The position numbers and the translations under genes are program-made. From contig JABZJU010000022.1 of the NCBI GenBank assembly GCA_015257635.1, positions 1 to 7,157 of the forward strand: a DNA stretch of 7,157 nucleotides. The letters are read 5' to 3'. Positions 5,587-7,157 of the stretch are shown piece after piece. Below the pieces are notes generated by a model. It did not search any database, was not told the DNA's origin, and was given only the letters and a program-made list of their open reading frames with translations. Source of the DNA: Nanosynbacter sp. (GTDB lineage: Bacteria > Patescibacteriota > Saccharimonadia > Saccharimonadales > Saccharimonadaceae). Positions within the stretch are counted from its first letter, which is position 1. Each line of letters starts with the position of its first letter.

Positions 5587-6171
5587 GTGAAAATCAAACA
5601 AAAAATGAAGAAAAAAACTAGAATTATACTTGCCTCTACGCTGGCTTTAGCTTTAGTAGCGTGTGCTACAGTTGCGTATATTTACAGGCCACAACAAAAT
5701 AATACTGACGCTAATAATCCCGTAGTAAAAGAGTCTACAGATAAAAAAGAAGACTCTAAGAAAGTTGACGACAATAGTACGAAGCCAGAAAAACGTGATG
5801 GATATAGTCCTGATAAACCAATTAATACTGGAGATCAGCAGTCGTCAGGGTCAAAAAAATCAGTAGTTCCAATTGTGAGCGGATATGGATTGAGTGCGGA
5901 TAAGCAATATTTACAGATTGATGGAGGGGTTAACTCTATTGTTGAGAACGGTGGTAGTTGTGAATTTACACTGTATTGGTCTGGCGGGAGTGTTTCTCGT
6001 AAATCTAGTTCATTTGCTGGTCCAAGTTCGACGAGTTGTCATATGATTGAGGTGTCATTGTCGGAATTGCCATCAGGGTCGGATATATCAGTAAAGGTGA
6101 GTTATTCATCAAAATTGTATACAGGAGAGTCTTCGAATAATCCGTCATTCCGTAAGGAGAGCTTGCGGTGA
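5587..6171 (+). CDS. Membrane-anchored extracytoplasmic protein with a small beta domain, function unknown
   Basis: No named family is recognised for this 194-residue protein. A very basic N-terminus (residues 1-12) precedes a hydrophobic segment (13-33) acting as signal anchor. LVAC (23-26) fits a lipobox, but hydrophobic residues continue past the cysteine, so lipoprotein versus transmembrane anchoring is open. Residues 35-92 are a hydrophilic, Asn/Lys/Asp/Ser-rich linker, likely a disordered stalk. Residues about 96-183 look like a compact beta domain with two cysteines, C125 and C151, placed for one disulfide, and a VKVSYSS strand near the end; an Ig-like fold is an inference. The start chosen is GTG 5587, 8 nt after GAGAG; ATG 5605 (codon 7) has no Shine-Dalgarno but would also keep the anchor. 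Its stop overlaps the start of the next gene, so the two are probably co-produced at the cell surface. Confidence 0.82.
   Translation: MKIKQKMKKKTRIILASTLALALVACATVAYIYRPQQNNTDANNPVVKESTDKKEDSKKVDDNSTKPEKRDGYSPDKPINTGDQQSSGSKKSVVPIVSGYGLSADKQYLQIDGGVNSIVENGGSCEFTLYWSGGSVSRKSSSFAGPSSTSCHMIEVSLSELPSGSDISVKVSYSSKLYTGESSNNPSFRKESLR
6153..6160 (+). promoter_or_regulatory. Shine-Dalgarno fixing the GTG start of the lysozyme-like protein gene
   Basis: TAAGGAGA ends 8 nt before GTG 6168. The site lies inside the last codons of the upstream gene, and the start overlaps its stop as GTGA. This selects GTG 6168 in a frame where the first ATG appears only well inside the conserved domain. Confidence 0.8.
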
Positions 6172-7157
6172 TTGAAATAAGACGTACGAAGTGGACGAGA
6201 TTAAAATATGTCAGCTGCACGTTAGCTGTGGTGAGTGTTATTGTCTTAGGGTTTATTTTTTGGCCAAGGACTGGAGCGCTATCTCCTTGGAATGCCGGTA
6301 GGATTATCGATGATAATGTTTTTTATGATACAAATACGTTTGCTAGCGTTCAAGATATTCAGAATTTTATAAACGACCACACTCCTGCCTGTGATACATG
6401 GGGAACTGGACGGTCTGAATATGGTGGCGGTACGCGAACACAATATGCTGTTAATCGCGGCTGGCATGGTCCGCCGTATGCTTGCCTGCGTAATTATCAC
6501 GAGAATCCAAACACTAAAGAAACCTCATTTGAAAAAGGCGGCGGCTGGTTTAGCGGTGGATTATCTACCGCACAAATTATTTGGAATGTGTCAAAAGAGT
6601 TTGGTATTAACCCACAGATCATGTTAGTGATATTGAAGAAGGAACAGGGGTCTTTGTTTACTGACTCGTGGCCTTTAAAGAGCCAATATAAATATGCTAT
6701 GGGATTTGCTTGCCCGGACAACGGCCCAGGAAATACTGCAAATTGTTCAAGCGAATATGCTGGACTATACAACCAGTTGCGTATGGCTGCGCGCCAACTA
6801 CGACTTTACGTGAATAGGCCAAATGAATATCGTTACAAGGCAGGACGAACCAACTACATCCAATACAATCCAGATGCGGCTTGTGGCGGAAGTTGGGTAT
6901 ATATTGAGAACCAAGCGACCGCAAGCCTGTATAACTACACGCCATATCAGCCGAATCAAGGGGCTTTGGACGCTGGTGTGGGAACTGCACATTGTGGAGC
7001 TTATGGCAATCGAAACTTCTGGAGGTTCTTCAATGAGTGGTTCGGTTCTCCGTTGAACTCTGTCAAAATTGATTCGCCATTATCCATAAAGACGGAAAAA
7101 ACCGGATCAAAATTGTTTACGAATATGGAAATAACAGCATCTTTCACTATTCGTAAT
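6168..7157 (+). CDS. Exported protein with lysozyme-like core and start of a beta-sandwich tail (partial at window edge)
   Basis: The frame is open from GTG 6168 to the window end (330 codons, no stop). A basic N-terminus and hydrophobic segment (about 14-32) form a signal anchor. The extracytoplasmic core begins at RIIDDNVFYD (45-54), followed by VQDIQNFI (61-68). Residues 133-165 contain STAQIIWNVSKEFGINPQ and VILKKEQGSL, resembling the helical lysozyme/transglycosylase fold with E159 as candidate acid catalyst. YKYAMGFACPD (174-184), YIQYNPDAACG, ENQATASLYNYTPYQPN (247-263) and YGNRNFWRFFNEWFGSP (279-295) complete a module I recall from secreted actinobacterial and Saccharibacteria proteins, often unnamed or called hemagglutinin-like. 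Six cysteines (75, 106, 182, 193, 239, 276) could form three disulfides. From about 297 a beta-rich segment starts, probably an Ig-like repeat, cut by the edge. Cell-wall hydrolysis or binding is an inference; the activity is unproven. Confidence 0.88.
   Translation, partial: MIEIRRTKWTRLKYVSCTLAVVSVIVLGFIFWPRTGALSPWNAGRIIDDNVFYDTNTFASVQDIQNFINDHTPACDTWGTGRSEYGGGTRTQYAVNRGWHGPPYACLRNYHENPNTKETSFEKGGGWFSGGLSTAQIIWNVSKEFGINPQIMLVILKKEQGSLFTDSWPLKSQYKYAMGFACPDNGPGNTANCSSEYAGLYNQLRMAARQLRLYVNRPNEYRYKAGRTNYIQYNPDAACGGSWVYIENQATASLYNYTPYQPNQGALDAGVGTAHCGAYGNRNFWRFFNEWFGSPLNSVKIDSPLSIKTEKTGSKLFTNMEITASFTIRN

Noticed and set aside
6169..6171. Possible recoding of TGA to glycine, as in Gracilibacteria/Absconditabacteria.
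   Set aside because: TGA at 6169-6171 ends a gene exactly at a GTGA overlap with a Shine-Dalgarno-led start, and the other coding frames contain no internal TGA.
6279..7056. Several open frames of 64-97 codons on both strands inside the lysozyme-like protein gene.
   Set aside because: They are shadows of the long frame from 6168, which has family motifs, a signal anchor and a good Shine-Dalgarno; the shadow peptides are low in conserved features.
1..7157. CRISPR arrays, tRNA or rRNA genes, transposases, inverted terminal repeats and riboswitches.
   Set aside because: No spaced direct repeats, cloverleaf sequence, transposase motif or long structured leader was seen; the gaps between genes (0 to 93 bp) leave little room for them.

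Overview
The window is an AT-rich, tightly packed bacterial segment in the standard genetic code: TGA is a real stop at 6169-6171 and TAA/TAG end the other genes. It holds part of a surface-polysaccharide locus next to a pair of exported cell-surface proteins. The best guess for the organism is a Candidate Phyla Radiation bacterium, most likely Saccharibacteria (TM7). This rests on the style of the Wzt-like ATPase, the secreted KKEQ/YNYTPYQPN-type protein, the very short intergenic gaps and the promoter-to-ATG spacing. It is an inference from recalled family resemblance, with no phylogenetic marker in the window, so another CPR lineage or a small actinobacterium-like genome is possible.

Layout. 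(1) Positions 2456 down to 1, minus strand: three glycosyltransferase genes in a row with gaps of 3 and 2 nt, two GT-B/GT4 enzymes followed by the first 56 codons of a GT-A/GT2 enzyme of the polyprenyl-phosphate glycosyltransferase type. (2) Positions 2506-4494, plus strand: an abutting Wzm/Wzt-type ABC exporter pair, the ATPase carrying a C-terminal extension of about 140 residues that looks like the Wzt carbohydrate-binding domain. (3) Positions 5493 down to 4510, minus strand: a single GT2 glycosyltransferase, convergent with the exporter across a 15-bp gap. (4) Positions 5587-7157, plus strand: a small membrane-anchored protein overlapping by 4 nt a larger exported protein with a lysozyme-like core, which runs off the window. 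No stretch over 100 bp lacks a gene.

How the genes could work together: the glycosyltransferases would build a polymer or glycolipid on the inner face of the membrane, and Wzm/Wzt would export it, with the Wzt tail possibly reading a chain-end signal. The last two genes would act outside the membrane, on or near the cell wall. Their link to the polysaccharide genes is only proximity.

The most notable non-coding signal is promoter placement. Three minus-strand genes (starts at 1304, 2456 and 5493) each have a TATACT or TATAAT hexamer exactly 7 nt before the ATG and no Shine-Dalgarno, as expected for leaderless transcripts; a fourth (start at 2506) is nearly so. One of these promoters lies inside the last codons of the upstream gene. 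The other genes with a visible Shine-Dalgarno (3313, 5587, 6168) all have it 8 nt before the start codon. Both divergent intergenic regions are so short that the opposing promoters must overlap physically.
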